Below, piece by piece: positions 1 through 7,159 of a DNA stretch of 20,770 bases. A program made the translations under genes and the position numbers. The stretch's first letter is position 1. The number at the start of each line of letters is the position of its first letter. Under the pieces are notes generated by a model that was not told the DNA's origin, made no database searches, and was given only the letters and a program-made list of their open reading frames with translations. The stretch lies in contig CAZKDJ010000056.1 in assembly GCA_964551295.1 (NCBI GenBank), forward strand, positions 1 to 20,770, in the 5' to 3' direction. Origin of the DNA: JAFGED01 sp964551295. GTDB taxonomy: Bacteria; Chloroflexota; Anaerolineae; B4-G1.

Positions 1-509
1 TTTGAATCGCGCTTTTGCTGACCTTGATCCCCAGTTTGATCAGTTCCCCCCGAATGCGTTCAGCACCCCAACCTCGGTTCTCCTTGGCCATCCGTTTGAT
101 CAACGCCACAACCTCGCCTGTCAGGGGCGGTCTGCCTCGCTTCCCTTTGGATCTGGACCTACGCTTCCACACCCACCGAAACAGCTCACGATGCCACCTC
201 AGCACGGTGTCTGGCTGCACGATTACCAGCGCATTTTTTCCACGTTCGCAGCTTGCTCGACAACAGCACGAACAACGTACGGTCGCGCCAGGTGAGTTTC
301 GGACGCTTTGTCTGCCGCTTGAGCACGATCAACTGCTGGCGCAGGAGAGCGTTTTCCAGCATCAGTTTCAACCTGCTGCGGGTCAGGTCTAGGACTGTGC
401 TCAGAACCAGAGTATCGTTGATGGGCTTTGTCCATTGGCGAAACCACCGTTTGACAGCTTGCCAAAGCGGACCTATATTTTGAGCGAAGGTAAAGAGGGG
501 AAAGTTCAC
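1..509 (-). pseudogene. rve-type transposase/integrase, 5' part, frameshifted
   Basis: The minus strand from a GTG at 509 (AAAGG seven bases upstream) encodes the N-terminal part of an insertion-sequence transposase of the integrase-core kind (IS3/IS481-like). A helical region around LENALLRQQL is followed by a basic segment. The frame is lost at a run of six A residues (T at 234-239 on the plus strand). Dropping one A restores an open frame that runs to base 1. It includes PDTVLRWHRELFRWVWKR, a KGKRGRPPL segment and a WGAERIRGEL helix-turn-helix stretch, all typical of these transposases. The shift needed is +1, not the -1 shift used by IS3 elements, so a disabled gene or a homopolymer sequencing error is more likely than programmed frameshifting. 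The DDE catalytic domain would lie left of the window. Family placement within rve transposases is uncertain. Confidence 0.8.
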
Positions 510-542
510 GGTCTGCCTTTCAGTTAAGGTTTGGAAGCCGTG

Positions 543-553
543 ATTCTACCACA
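543..553 (-). promoter_or_regulatory. Extended -10 promoter of the transposase gene
   Basis: Read on the minus strand this is TGTGGTAGAAT: a TG-G extension followed by the -10 hexamer TAGAAT. It lies 34 bases before the GTG start at 509. No good -35 box is seen at the expected distance. The same word precedes five other gene heads in the window. Confidence 0.5.
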
Positions 554-723
554 AAACGAGATTATTGGCCGCGGCTATAGAACGGACGTATTATTCGGCC
601 AGCACAAGATGCAGGGTTTTGTTCGTGAGATGGGATTTTGCAGACACAGTTGGGCTCCTTTCGTTTTAGGTTGTGAGTGGCGCAGGCTTATGCTAGAAGA
701 GACTTGACACAGATAGTGCAGAC

Positions 724-747
724 TTCACCGGGGAATTCACTGGTGAA
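724..747. repeat. Imperfect palindrome, possible operator
   Basis: The arms TTCACC and GGTGAA flank a central GAATTC-containing core. Over 24 bases, 20 positions match their own reverse complement. The symmetry, length and AT-rich flank resemble a binding site for a dimeric regulator. It lies about 180 bases upstream of the aldolase promoter, and its target gene is unknown. Confidence 0.3.
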
Positions 748-819
748 AATTATACGCACTCGCCCAATCATGTCAAACGCAGAACCCGTCTTGGGACGCT
801 GAAAGGGCCCAAAGCGAGC

Positions 820-840
820 AATTGCAACGATAATTGCAAC
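820..840. repeat. Two direct repeats of AATTGCAAC
   Basis: The nine-base word AATTGCAAC occurs at 820-828 and again at 832-840, a period of 12 bases, so both copies lie on nearly the same helix face. Each contains the palindrome TTGCAA. This could be a tandem protein-binding site upstream of the aldolase promoter, or chance. Confidence 0.25.
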
Positions 841-925
841 AAATCGATGCGTCCAGGGGGGTTTGGCAAGGCCGAACTAGTGTGCAGACGATTATCGCCG
901 TCGTATACTCGCGTATTTGACACAT

Positions 926-936
926 TGTGGTAAAAT
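926..936 (+). promoter_or_regulatory. Extended -10 promoter of fba
   Basis: TGTGGTAAAAT, a TGG extension plus the -10 hexamer TAAAAT, 55 bases before the ATG at 991. No recognisable -35 hexamer is present 16-18 bases upstream, as expected for a promoter relying on the extended -10. Confidence 0.5.
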
Positions 937-990
937 ACCGCCTGGTTTTGATATTGTCACATGCACTATTTAGGTCAGGGAGGACAAAAA

Positions 991-1941
991 ATGATCGTCA
1001 CAACCAAGGAACTGTTCAAATACGCCTATGACAACTATGCGCTTGGTGCCTACAACATTAACAACGCCGAGCAGACCATGGGTCTTTTCAAGGGCAACGT
1101 CGACTCCAAGGCCCCGTTCATTCTCCAGATTTCCAGGGGAGCGCGCAAGTATACGGACAAGCGCATGCTGGAAGGCATGATCCGCGCTGCCGACGGGATC
1201 TTTCCCGAGGCCGTCTTCGCGGTGCACCTCGACCACGGCGACGAAGAGACCTGCTACGACTGCATCGATTCGGGCTTTTATTCCTCGGTCATGATCGACG
1301 CCAGCCACGAGTCCTTCGAGGAGAACATTGCGATTACCAAGCGCGTGGTGGACCGCGCACACGCAGTGGGCGTCAGCGTCGAGGCCGAGTTGGGTCAATT
1401 GGGGGGCGTCGAGGAGGACATCAGCGTGGACGAGGACAAGGCCCACCTGACCGACCCCGATCAGGCTGCCGAGTTCATCGAGCGCTCTGGCTGTGACAGC
1501 CTCGCCTGCGCCATCGGCACCAGCCACGGCGCGTTCAAGTTCTCCGGCTCGCAGTCGCTGCACTTTGAGATCATCGAGGCCATCCAGCAGCGCGTCCCCG
1601 GTTTCCCGCTGGTGATGCACGGCTCCTCCTCTGTCCCACAGGAAGAGGTCGAGCGGATCAACGCCGCTGGCGGCGATCTCAAAGGGGCCAGGGGCGTCGA
1701 CGTTTCCCAGTATTTGCCGGCAGCCAAGATGGGGGTGTGCAAGATCAACATCGATACCGATGGGCGGCTGGTCTGGACGCGCGTGCACCGCGAGTATCTC
1801 CGCGATCACCCCGGGGTGTTCGACTTCCGGCCTGTCGGCAAAGTCTTTATGGCCGAGTACGCCAAGTTCATCGCCAGTCGCAACGAGCTCCTTGGTTCTG
1901 CCGGGCAGCTCGATGCGGTGCGTGCGGCGCTGGGCAAATAG
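991..1941 (+). CDS. fba: Class II fructose-bisphosphate aldolase
   Basis: A 316-residue zinc-dependent aldolase that interconverts fructose 1,6-bisphosphate with dihydroxyacetone phosphate and glyceraldehyde 3-phosphate in cytosolic glycolysis and gluconeogenesis. Family hallmarks are visible in order: AYNINN near the N-terminus, HLDHGD with catalytic Asp81 and zinc ligand His82, EAELGQLGG (131-139), GTSHGAFK with His179, MHGSSSV with His210, and the phosphate-binding NIDTD (253-257). The start at 991 was chosen because an AGGGAGG ribosome-binding site lies just upstream. An in-frame ATG at 961 would add ten residues that run through that site. The length fits class II enzymes. Some sugar-bisphosphate relatives such as tagatose-bisphosphate aldolase share this fold, so exact substrate preference is inferred. 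The gene is monocistronic: its own promoter lies upstream and a strong terminator follows. Confidence 0.93.
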   Translation: MIVTTKELFKYAYDNYALGAYNINNAEQTMGLFKGNVDSKAPFILQISRGARKYTDKRMLEGMIRAADGIFPEAVFAVHLDHGDEETCYDCIDSGFYSSVMIDASHESFEENIAITKRVVDRAHAVGVSVEAELGQLGGVEEDISVDEDKAHLTDPDQAAEFIERSGCDSLACAIGTSHGAFKFSGSQSLHFEIIEAIQQRVPGFPLVMHGSSSVPQEEVERINAAGGDLKGARGVDVSQYLPAAKMGVCKINIDTDGRLVWTRVHREYLRDHPGVFDFRPVGKVFMAEYAKFIASRNELLGSAGQLDAVRAALGK

Positions 1942-1970
1942 AATAACACGTACTGTTTACGGTTCTTGTG

Positions 1971-2002
1971 AAAAGACCGGCCTGCTCCAGGCCGGTCTTT
2001 TT
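1971..2002 (+). terminator. Rho-independent terminator of fba
   Basis: A perfect 13-base-pair stem (AAAGACCGGCCTG at 1972-1984 with CAGGCCGGTCTTT at 1988-2000), a CTC loop and a run of five Ts, starting 30 bases after the fba stop. Confidence 0.95.
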
Positions 2003-2073
2003 GTGGTACATCAAGAATCTGCTGAGGACGTTAACCAAATCGTAACCGCTCCGCAACGTTGACGTGCACTGTT

Positions 2074-2084
2074 TGTGGTATTCT
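2074..2084 (+). promoter_or_regulatory. Extended -10 promoter of the histidine kinase gene
   Basis: TGTGGTATTCT, matching the word found at other gene heads, 49 bases before the GTG at 2133. A TTGACG at 2059-2064 lies upstream but with only 14 bases of spacing, so its role as -35 is doubtful. Confidence 0.4.
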
Positions 2085-2132
2085 ACGGTAGATGTGTGCT
2101 GATTGGTCAACCTTTGATGCGGAGACGTCGCT

Positions 2133-3950
2133 GTGAAAAAGGCAATCGGAGCTGGGGTTGAGATAGGCTCGGCTGGGGCACTGCTGGCGAGCATGCAGGC
2201 GGTGCAGCAGGCCATGGGGCAATCGGACGGTCTTTCCTCTGCTCAACTGGTCGAGCGGCTTGAAGAGTGGCAGCAGCTGGTTACCGATCTGGCCAAGGGT
2301 GCAAAGCGTGGTGCGGAACTAGCCACCCTCTACGAGGTCACGCAGGTCATCAACTCATCCCTTGATCTGACGGAAACGCTGAATCTGGTGATGGACCTGC
2401 TCATTCACCTCACCGGGGCCGAGCGCGGTTGCCTGATGATGCTGGATGAGGATGGCGCGCTGCAAATCCGGGCGGCGCGCCAGTTCGAGTTGGGCAGCGC
2501 CGACTCTGCCGACCTGGAGCTCAGCCACACCGTGGTGCAGGAGGCCGTGGAAAATGCGCAGCCTGTGCTGACCACCAATGCCCAGATCGACCCCCGGTTT
2601 TCAGCCCAGGAGAGCGTCGTGGGGTACCATCTGCGTTCCATCGTCTGCGTGCCCCTTCACGTCCGCGGGCGCGTGATCGGCGCTTTGTACCTGGACAACC
2701 GCATCAAGGAGGGAGTCTTTGACGAGGCTGACCTGCCCATGCTGGATGCTTTCGCCAACCAGGCCGCCGTAGCCATCGAGAACGCCCGCCTTTACACGGC
2801 GACCGATCAGGCGCTGGCTGCGCGGGTGGAAGAGTTGACGACACTGCAGCAGATCGACCGGACGTTGAACGCCAGCCTGGAGTTGGAACGGGTGCTGGAG
2901 TTGACGCTTTCCTGGGCGCTGCGAGCGACAAGAGCGGAGGAGGGGGTTCTGTGTATCCTGGACGAAGGGGGAGCGGTGCAGACGGTCGCCACCGCAAACG
3001 GCGGCGGCGCGCCCGCTCTGCCGGAGCCCGAGATTGTGCAACTGGCGCTCCGCAGCCGCGAGCCGCTGGTGATCGGCAGGCTGCGCATTCTGGTGCCGAT
3101 TCGTTTCGAGGGGCAAGTGGTGGGGTTGATTGACTTGCGAAACAACGGCGGTCTGGTGTTCCAACCTGAGCACGCGCAGTTGGCCGGCCGGTTGGCCGAC
3201 CATGCTGCCGTGGCGATCGAGAACGCGCGCCTGTACGAAAAGGTCCGCCAGGCCAACGACGCCAAGACCGAGTTCGTATCCTTCGTCGCGCACGAGCTGC
3301 GCACGCCGATGACGTCCATCCGTGGCTACGCCGATATGTTGGCGCGCGAGATGGTCGGCGATCTGAACGTTCAACAGATGCAGTTCGTGCGGATCATCAA
3401 CGGCAACGTGACGCGCATGCAGATCCTGGTCTCGGACCTGCAGGATATCTCGCGGATCGAGACGGGCAAGATGCGCATAGAGGTCATGCCCACGCCTTTC
3501 GGTGACGCGCTGGAGAATGCCCTGGAGGTGACCCAGGCCCAGGTCGACGCGCGCTCCCAAACGCTGAGGGTGGAGGTCGAGGACAGTTTGCCCAAGGTGC
3601 GCGCCGATCCAACGCGCTTGACGCAGATTCTGATCAACTTGTTCAGCAACGCCAACAAGTACACCCCCGAGAAGGGCCACATCCACGTGCGGGCGTGGGC
3701 GAACGGCAAGTACGTGCACTGCACCGTGGCTGACGATGGCGTCGGTATGTCGGCGGAAGACCGGGCCAAGCTCTTTACAAAGTTCTTCCGCTCGGATAAT
3801 GCCGTGATCCGGGAGATGCCCGGCACTGGCCTGGGGTTGTGTATCGTGAAAAGCCTGGTGGAGCTACAGGGTGGAGAGATCGAGGTGGAAAGCGCGCTGG
3901 GGGAGGGAAGCACGTTCACGTTCACGGTGCCCATCGTCGCAGAAGCATAG
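2133..3950 (+). CDS. GAF-GAF sensor histidine kinase, soluble
   Basis: A 605-residue sensor kinase without any membrane segment, so it should sense a cytoplasmic cue. After a short helical N-terminus come two GAF domains (about 60-215 and 232-368), each ending in the conserved AVAIENARLY helix. They are followed by a HisKA dimerisation domain with phospho-acceptor His387 in FVAHELRTPMTS, and an HATPase domain with N-box (502-507), G1 box DDGVGMS (534-540) and G2 box GTGLGLCIV (564-572). GAF domains bind small ligands, haem or bilins; no bilin-attachment cysteine motif is obvious, so the ligand is unknown. The GTG start at 2133 is supported by GGAG eight bases upstream. No response regulator is adjacent, so it is an orphan kinase here, flanked by its own promoter and terminator. 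Confidence 0.9.
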   Translation: MKKAIGAGVEIGSAGALLASMQAVQQAMGQSDGLSSAQLVERLEEWQQLVTDLAKGAKRGAELATLYEVTQVINSSLDLTETLNLVMDLLIHLTGAERGCLMMLDEDGALQIRAARQFELGSADSADLELSHTVVQEAVENAQPVLTTNAQIDPRFSAQESVVGYHLRSIVCVPLHVRGRVIGALYLDNRIKEGVFDEADLPMLDAFANQAAVAIENARLYTATDQALAARVEELTTLQQIDRTLNASLELERVLELTLSWALRATRAEEGVLCILDEGGAVQTVATANGGGAPALPEPEIVQLALRSREPLVIGRLRILVPIRFEGQVVGLIDLRNNGGLVFQPEHAQLAGRLADHAAVAIENARLYEKVRQANDAKTEFVSFVAHELRTPMTSIRGYADMLAREMVGDLNVQQMQFVRIINGNVTRMQILVSDLQDISRIETGKMRIEVMPTPFGDALENALEVTQAQVDARSQTLRVEVEDSLPKVRADPTRLTQILINLFSNANKYTPEKGHIHVRAWANGKYVHCTVADDGVGMSAEDRAKLFTKFFRSDNAVIREMPGTGLGLCIVKSLVELQGGEIEVESALGEGSTFTFTVPIVAEA

Positions 3951-3976
3951 TAGACTCATCAGAGAACGGCTGTGAG

Positions 3977-4007
3977 AGGCCCTGCCCTTATAGAGGGTGG
4001 GGCCTTA
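3977..4007 (+). terminator. Probable terminator of the histidine kinase gene
   Basis: GGCCCTGCCCT (3978-3988) pairs with AGGGTGGGGCC (3994-4004) as an 11-pair stem containing two wobble pairs, around a five-base TATAG loop. The trailing T tract is weak (TTAT), so termination efficiency may be modest. Confidence 0.6.
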
Positions 4008-4028
4008 TCGTGCCAGGTGTCGTCGAAC

Positions 4029-4057
4029 TTTGGCTTTCTGCTCAGGTGTGATAAAAT
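4029..4057 (+). promoter_or_regulatory. Promoter of the AOR operon
   Basis: TGTGATAAAAT at 4047-4057 provides an extended -10 (TGA-TAAAAT) 42 bases before the GTG start of the ferredoxin gene. TTTGGC at 4029-4034 sits exactly 17 bases upstream of the hexamer and may be a weak -35. Confidence 0.5.
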
Positions 4058-4098
4058 AACTTTCCTGCAACAACCATCTCACCAAAAGGGAGGAAGCA

Positions 4099-4488
4099 GT
4101 GGGCAAAGTCCTATCGTACGATCCCGATTTATGCGTCGGCTGCTTCGTGTGCGAAGAGACCTGCTCCGAGACCTGGTTCAAGGTTGCCGACAGGCAAAAG
4201 TCCAATATCCGCATCCACGATGACGGCGAGGGTAACCTCAGCGCCATCTTTTGCATTCAATGCGGCGAGTGTACCGAGATCTGCCCCACGGGCGCGCTTT
4301 CGCAGGACAAGCGCGGCGTCGTCCGCGTCAAAAAGAAGCTGTGCGTCGGCTGCCTGGCCTGCGTGGGCTTTTGCCCTTACCAGGCGATGTTCTACCACGC
4401 TGATCAGACCGAGCCGTTCAAGTGTGTGGCGTGCGGCAAGTGTGTGCAAGAGTGCCCGGCCGAGGCTTTGGCCATTCTCGACGAATGA
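4099..4488 (+). CDS. Polyferredoxin, four [4Fe-4S] clusters, AorA-like
   Basis: A 129-residue iron-sulfur protein with four complete C-x2-C-x2-C-x3-C motifs: Cys12/15/18/22, Cys52/55/58/62, Cys82/85/88/92 and Cys109/112/115/119. These are sixteen cysteines, enough for four [4Fe-4S] clusters. Position directly before an AOR-family gene, with a 17-base gap, indicates that it is the electron-transfer subunit of that enzyme. Small four-cluster ferredoxins of this size next to AOR genes are known from the Aromatoleum AorABC enzyme, where AorA forms an electron-conducting chain along stacked AorAB units; whether this one oligomerises is inference. The GTG start has a GGGAGG ribosome-binding site six bases upstream. 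There is no signal peptide, so it is cytoplasmic. A generic dicluster-type ferredoxin serving another partner is less likely given the context. Confidence 0.88.
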   Translation: MGKVLSYDPDLCVGCFVCEETCSETWFKVADRQKSNIRIHDDGEGNLSAIFCIQCGECTEICPTGALSQDKRGVVRVKKKLCVGCLACVGFCPYQAMFYHADQTEPFKCVACGKCVQECPAEALAILDE

Positions 4489-4505
4489 CGAAAGGATGAG
4501 AGACT

Positions 4506-6641
4506 ATGACCACCAATCGTGTTCTGACTGAATTCACATACGAACCCTCTTCCGTGGAGCGCGGCTACACCGGCCAGACGCTGTACGTCAATCTATCGGA
4601 AAACACTGTCGTTGCCAAACCGGTCACCGACGTGATGAAGGAAAAGTTTATCGGCGGTCGCGGGTTTGGCCTATGGCTGCTGTGGCACGGCGTGAACGAC
4701 GACACCAAGTGGGACGATCCGGAGAACGAGATCGTTATCTCCTCCGGGCCGTGCGGCGGGATCACCCAGTATCCCGGCTCCGGCAAGTCGCTCGTGGTCG
4801 CCATCTCGCCGCTGACCAACATCGTGATCGATAGCAACGTCGGCGGCCACTTTGGCCCGCTGCTCAAGTTCGCCGGGTGGGACGCGCTGGAAATCCAGGG
4901 CAAGGCTGAACGGGACGTCATCGTCTTTATCGACGGCGTCAGCGGGCGGGTCACCATCGAGGAGGCGCCCGACGTGCCGGTCGATACCCACCTGGTGGGC
5001 CACTGGCTGATCGAGCAGATGGCCGAGACGGAGGAGGATCGCTACTTTATGTCCTCGGTCTCGGCCGGCACCGGGGCGGAGAACACGCGCATCGGCTGCC
5101 TCAACTTTAGCCTGTACGACCGCAAGCGCAAGTCGCCGCGCTTCAAGCAGGCCGGGCGCGGCGGCACCGGCACCGTCTTTCGCGACAAGCGCATCAAGGC
5201 GCTGGTGGTCAAAAGCCCGCCCGTCAAAGGGGATTCCAATCACCCCGCCGACCGGGCGCGCATCGCTGCGGCGGGGGTCAGGCTGCACAAAGAGATCCAC
5301 GACCATGACGACCATCAGAACCGCATGCGCCGGCGCGGCACGCCCTACCTGGTGCAGATCATGGATGATTACCATCTGCTGCCCGTGCACAATTTCAAGT
5401 TCGGCTCTCATCCCGATACGCCCAAGATCAACGGCGAGGTGTGGGAGGCGCGTTTCACGCAGGGGTTGCCCGACGGTTGCTGGTATGGCTGCACGATGGC
5501 CTGCTCCCACGCGGTGGACGGGTTCGAACTGCGCACCGGCCCGTATAAAGGGCAGCGCGTCATCGTCGATGGCCCCGAGTACGAGACCATCGGTGCAGTG
5601 GGCTCCGGCTGCGGCATCTTTGACCCCGACGCCATCTTGGAGCTGAATTTCTACTGCGATACCTACGGCCTGGATACGATTTCCTACGGCACGCTCACTG
5701 CTTTCGCGATGGAGTGCTACGAGGCGGGCATTCTCGATCGGGAAAAGACCGGCGGGCTCGATCTGCGTTTTGGCAACGCCGAAGCATCCCTATCGCTCTT
5801 GCACCAGATGGCGCGTGGCGAGGGGTTCGGGTTGATCGCCGGGCAGGGTGTGCGCCGCATGAAGCGGATCTTTGCCCAGGAGTACGGCGCCGCCCCCCAG
5901 TTCTTGCAGGATATCGGCATGGAGTCCAAAGGGCTGGAGTATTCGATGTACATCCCCAAGGAATCCCTGGCCCAGCAGGGTGGGTACGGTCTGACCAACA
6001 AAGGGCCCCAGCACGACGAGGCCTGGCTCATCTTTATGGACATGGTCAGCAACCTGCTGCCGACCTTTGAGGACAAGGCCGAGGCGCTGCATTATTTTCC
6101 GTTGTTCCGCACCTGGTTCGGTTTGTGTGGCTTCTGCAAGCTGCCGTGGAACGACATCGTCCCGCCCAATAACCGCGACGCCGACGAGCCGGCCAAGATC
6201 CCCGCGCACGTGCAGAATTACGTCGAGATATTTTCCGGCGTCACCGGCCACGAGATCACCAAGGAGGACCTGATCGCCATGTCGGAGGTGGTCTACAACT
6301 TTCAGCGCGTGTTCAACATCCGCCTGGGCTACGGGCGGCGGGAGCACGACGCCATCCCCTACCGCTCGCAGGGCCCGGTGACCGTCGAGGAGTACGAGGC
6401 GCGGGGCGAGTACCACGACAAACAGTTGAGTGACGTCGTGGGAATCGACCCGGCAGGCATGCCAACCGAGGAAAAGATCGCCACGCTGCGCGAGTACCGC
6501 GAGGCGCAGTACGAAAAGCTGAAGGATGCCGTCTACGAACGGCGCGGCTGGACGAGCGACGGCGTGCCCAAGCTGGAGACGCTACGAAATCTGGGGATCG
6601 ATTTCCCCGAGGTCGTGGCCGTCGTGGATAAATATCTGTAG
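4506..6641 (+). CDS. aor: Tungsten-type aldehyde ferredoxin oxidoreductase family protein
   Basis: A 711-residue member of the AOR family, enzymes that use a tungsten bis-metallopterin cofactor and one [4Fe-4S] cluster to interconvert aldehydes and carboxylic acids, with ferredoxin as partner. The N-terminal cofactor-binding domain shows the FIGGRGFG motif (48-55), SGPCGG and SPLTN-VGGHFG segments. Cluster cysteines are Cys325, Cys329 and Cys333 in DGCWYGCTMAC, plus Cys541 or Cys544 in GLCGFCKLPWND. The C-terminal RRGW-GVP-LGI segment is typical of the family. The length exceeds the roughly 605 residues of Pyrococcus AOR. The KLPWND region also resembles BamB of class II benzoyl-CoA reductase, so an aromatic or acyl substrate cannot be excluded. 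It lies between a polyferredoxin and a MoaD-like gene, consistent with a tungstoenzyme operon. Substrate is unknown. Confidence 0.9.
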   Translation: MTTNRVLTEFTYEPSSVERGYTGQTLYVNLSENTVVAKPVTDVMKEKFIGGRGFGLWLLWHGVNDDTKWDDPENEIVISSGPCGGITQYPGSGKSLVVAISPLTNIVIDSNVGGHFGPLLKFAGWDALEIQGKAERDVIVFIDGVSGRVTIEEAPDVPVDTHLVGHWLIEQMAETEEDRYFMSSVSAGTGAENTRIGCLNFSLYDRKRKSPRFKQAGRGGTGTVFRDKRIKALVVKSPPVKGDSNHPADRARIAAAGVRLHKEIHDHDDHQNRMRRRGTPYLVQIMDDYHLLPVHNFKFGSHPDTPKINGEVWEARFTQGLPDGCWYGCTMACSHAVDGFELRTGPYKGQRVIVDGPEYETIGAVGSGCGIFDPDAILELNFYCDTYGLDTISYGTLTAFAMECYEAGILDREKTGGLDLRFGNAEASLSLLHQMARGEGFGLIAGQGVRRMKRIFAQEYGAAPQFLQDIGMESKGLEYSMYIPKESLAQQGGYGLTNKGPQHDEAWLIFMDMVSNLLPTFEDKAEALHYFPLFRTWFGLCGFCKLPWNDIVPPNNRDADEPAKIPAHVQNYVEIFSGVTGHEITKEDLIAMSEVVYNFQRVFNIRLGYGRREHDAIPYRSQGPVTVEEYEARGEYHDKQLSDVVGIDPAGMPTEEKIATLREYREAQYEKLKDAVYERRGWTSDGVPKLETLRNLGIDFPEVVAVVDKYL

Positions 6642-6667
6642 TCGAAAGTGTCCACTTTAGGGGCCAC

Positions 6668-6868
6668 ATGATCCGGGTCAACAACCGCGACGAGATCGCG
6701 TGGGAGGAGGGGCTGACCGTCTCTGCCTTACTGGAGCGGTTTCGCTACACGTTTCCGCACATCATCGTCAAGATCGATAGACGAGTGGTTCCCCCGGTGG
6801 AGTATCCAACCCGCGCCATTCCTGATGGAGCGGACGTACAGGCGGTGCACTTGATCGCAGGGGGGTAG
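6668..6868 (+). CDS. MoaD/ThiS-like sulfur carrier protein
   Basis: A 66-residue beta-grasp protein ending in Gly65-Gly66, the hallmark of MoaD/ThiS sulfur carriers whose C-terminal glycine is adenylated and thiocarboxylated. MoaD donates sulfur to the dithiolene of molybdopterin, the ligand of tungsten in AOR enzymes. The gene is 26 bases after the AOR gene and has AGGGG five bases before the ATG, so it is co-transcribed. The Aromatoleum aor cluster also carries a MoaD-like gene (aorD). From context, a dedicated role in making the tungsten cofactor is more likely than thiamine synthesis, though sequence alone does not separate MoaD from ThiS. The activating enzyme (MoeB/ThiF) and MoaE are not in this window. 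Confidence 0.85.
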   Translation: MIRVNNRDEIAWEEGLTVSALLERFRYTFPHIIVKIDRRVVPPVEYPTRAIPDGADVQAVHLIAGG

Positions 6869-6874
6869 TGCAAG

Positions 6875-7069
6875 ATGGACGGCACGCGTCGCAAGGATAT
6901 AAAGCTGGGAGCACAGGTTCTGATCGTGCTGAAACAGGACCAGCGTTCTGGAAAGCTAACGCAGGGTGTGGTACGGGACATCCTGACGAAATCCTCCACG
7001 CATCCGCATGGGATCAAAGTCCGCCTGGAAAGCGGCCAGATTGGGCGGGTTAAACAGATATTGAGTTGA
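6875..7069 (+). CDS. ywbE: YwbE family protein (DUF2196)
   Basis: A 64-residue protein matching the small YwbE/DUF2196 family closely in length and layout. It starts with MDG and a basic patch. It then has a KLGAQVLIVLKQDQRSGKL strand region, a VRDILTKS-THPHGIKVRL core and a GRVKQIL end. This is a small KOW/SH3-like beta-barrel type of sequence with a basic character (pI not calculated), suggestive of nucleic acid or protein binding, but the family's function is not established. It begins six bases after the MoaD-like stop, so it belongs to the AOR operon and is its last gene before a strong terminator. The link to tungstoenzyme maturation is positional only. Confidence 0.88.
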   Translation: MDGTRRKDIKLGAQVLIVLKQDQRSGKLTQGVVRDILTKSSTHPHGIKVRLESGQIGRVKQILS

Positions 7070-7159
7070 GTGAAAAGAGCGTCTGCCCATTTTCGATCGG
7101 GAGTTTTGCTGCTAAGAGGAAATCTGAAGAATTGGGTGGGTGGTTGGCAGTACTTGGAT

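Larger units (their letters stand above)
1..553 (-). mobile_element. Partial insertion sequence at the window edge
   Basis: The transposase fragment and its promoter mark the 5' side of an insertion sequence that continues beyond base 1. No terminal inverted repeat or target duplication could be identified, because the other end is not in the window. The right boundary is therefore only taken as the outer edge of the promoter-like word at 543-553; the true end could lie further right in the gene-free stretch. Confidence 0.45.
510..990. other. Gene-free stretch between transposase and fba
   Basis: About 480 bases with no convincing coding frame, lower in GC than the flanking genes. It holds the transposase promoter (543-553), a TTGACA at 704-709 without a matching -10, an imperfect palindrome (724-747), a pair of direct repeats (820-840) and the aldolase promoter-like word (926-936). 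A second TTGACA at 917-922 is only eight bases from that -10 and cannot be its partner. No tRNA or recognisable structured RNA was seen. Confidence 0.6.

Noticed and set aside
917..936. TTGACA plus TAAAAT as a classical -35/-10 pair before fba
   Set aside because: The spacing is only eight bases, too short; the TGTGG-extended -10 explains the site better.
970..1809. Long minus-strand open frame (279 codons) opposite fba
   Set aside because: It is the mirror of a well-conserved aldolase gene in GC-rich DNA, with no recognisable domain and no ribosome-binding site.
2601..3719. Minus-strand frame of 372 codons opposite the histidine kinase
   Set aside because: His/Arg/Leu-rich composition typical of antisense shadows; the plus-strand kinase motifs are complete.
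4058..4098. Molybdenum/tungsten cofactor riboswitch before the AOR operon
   Set aside because: The leader is only about 40 bases, too short for that structure, and no fold was seen.
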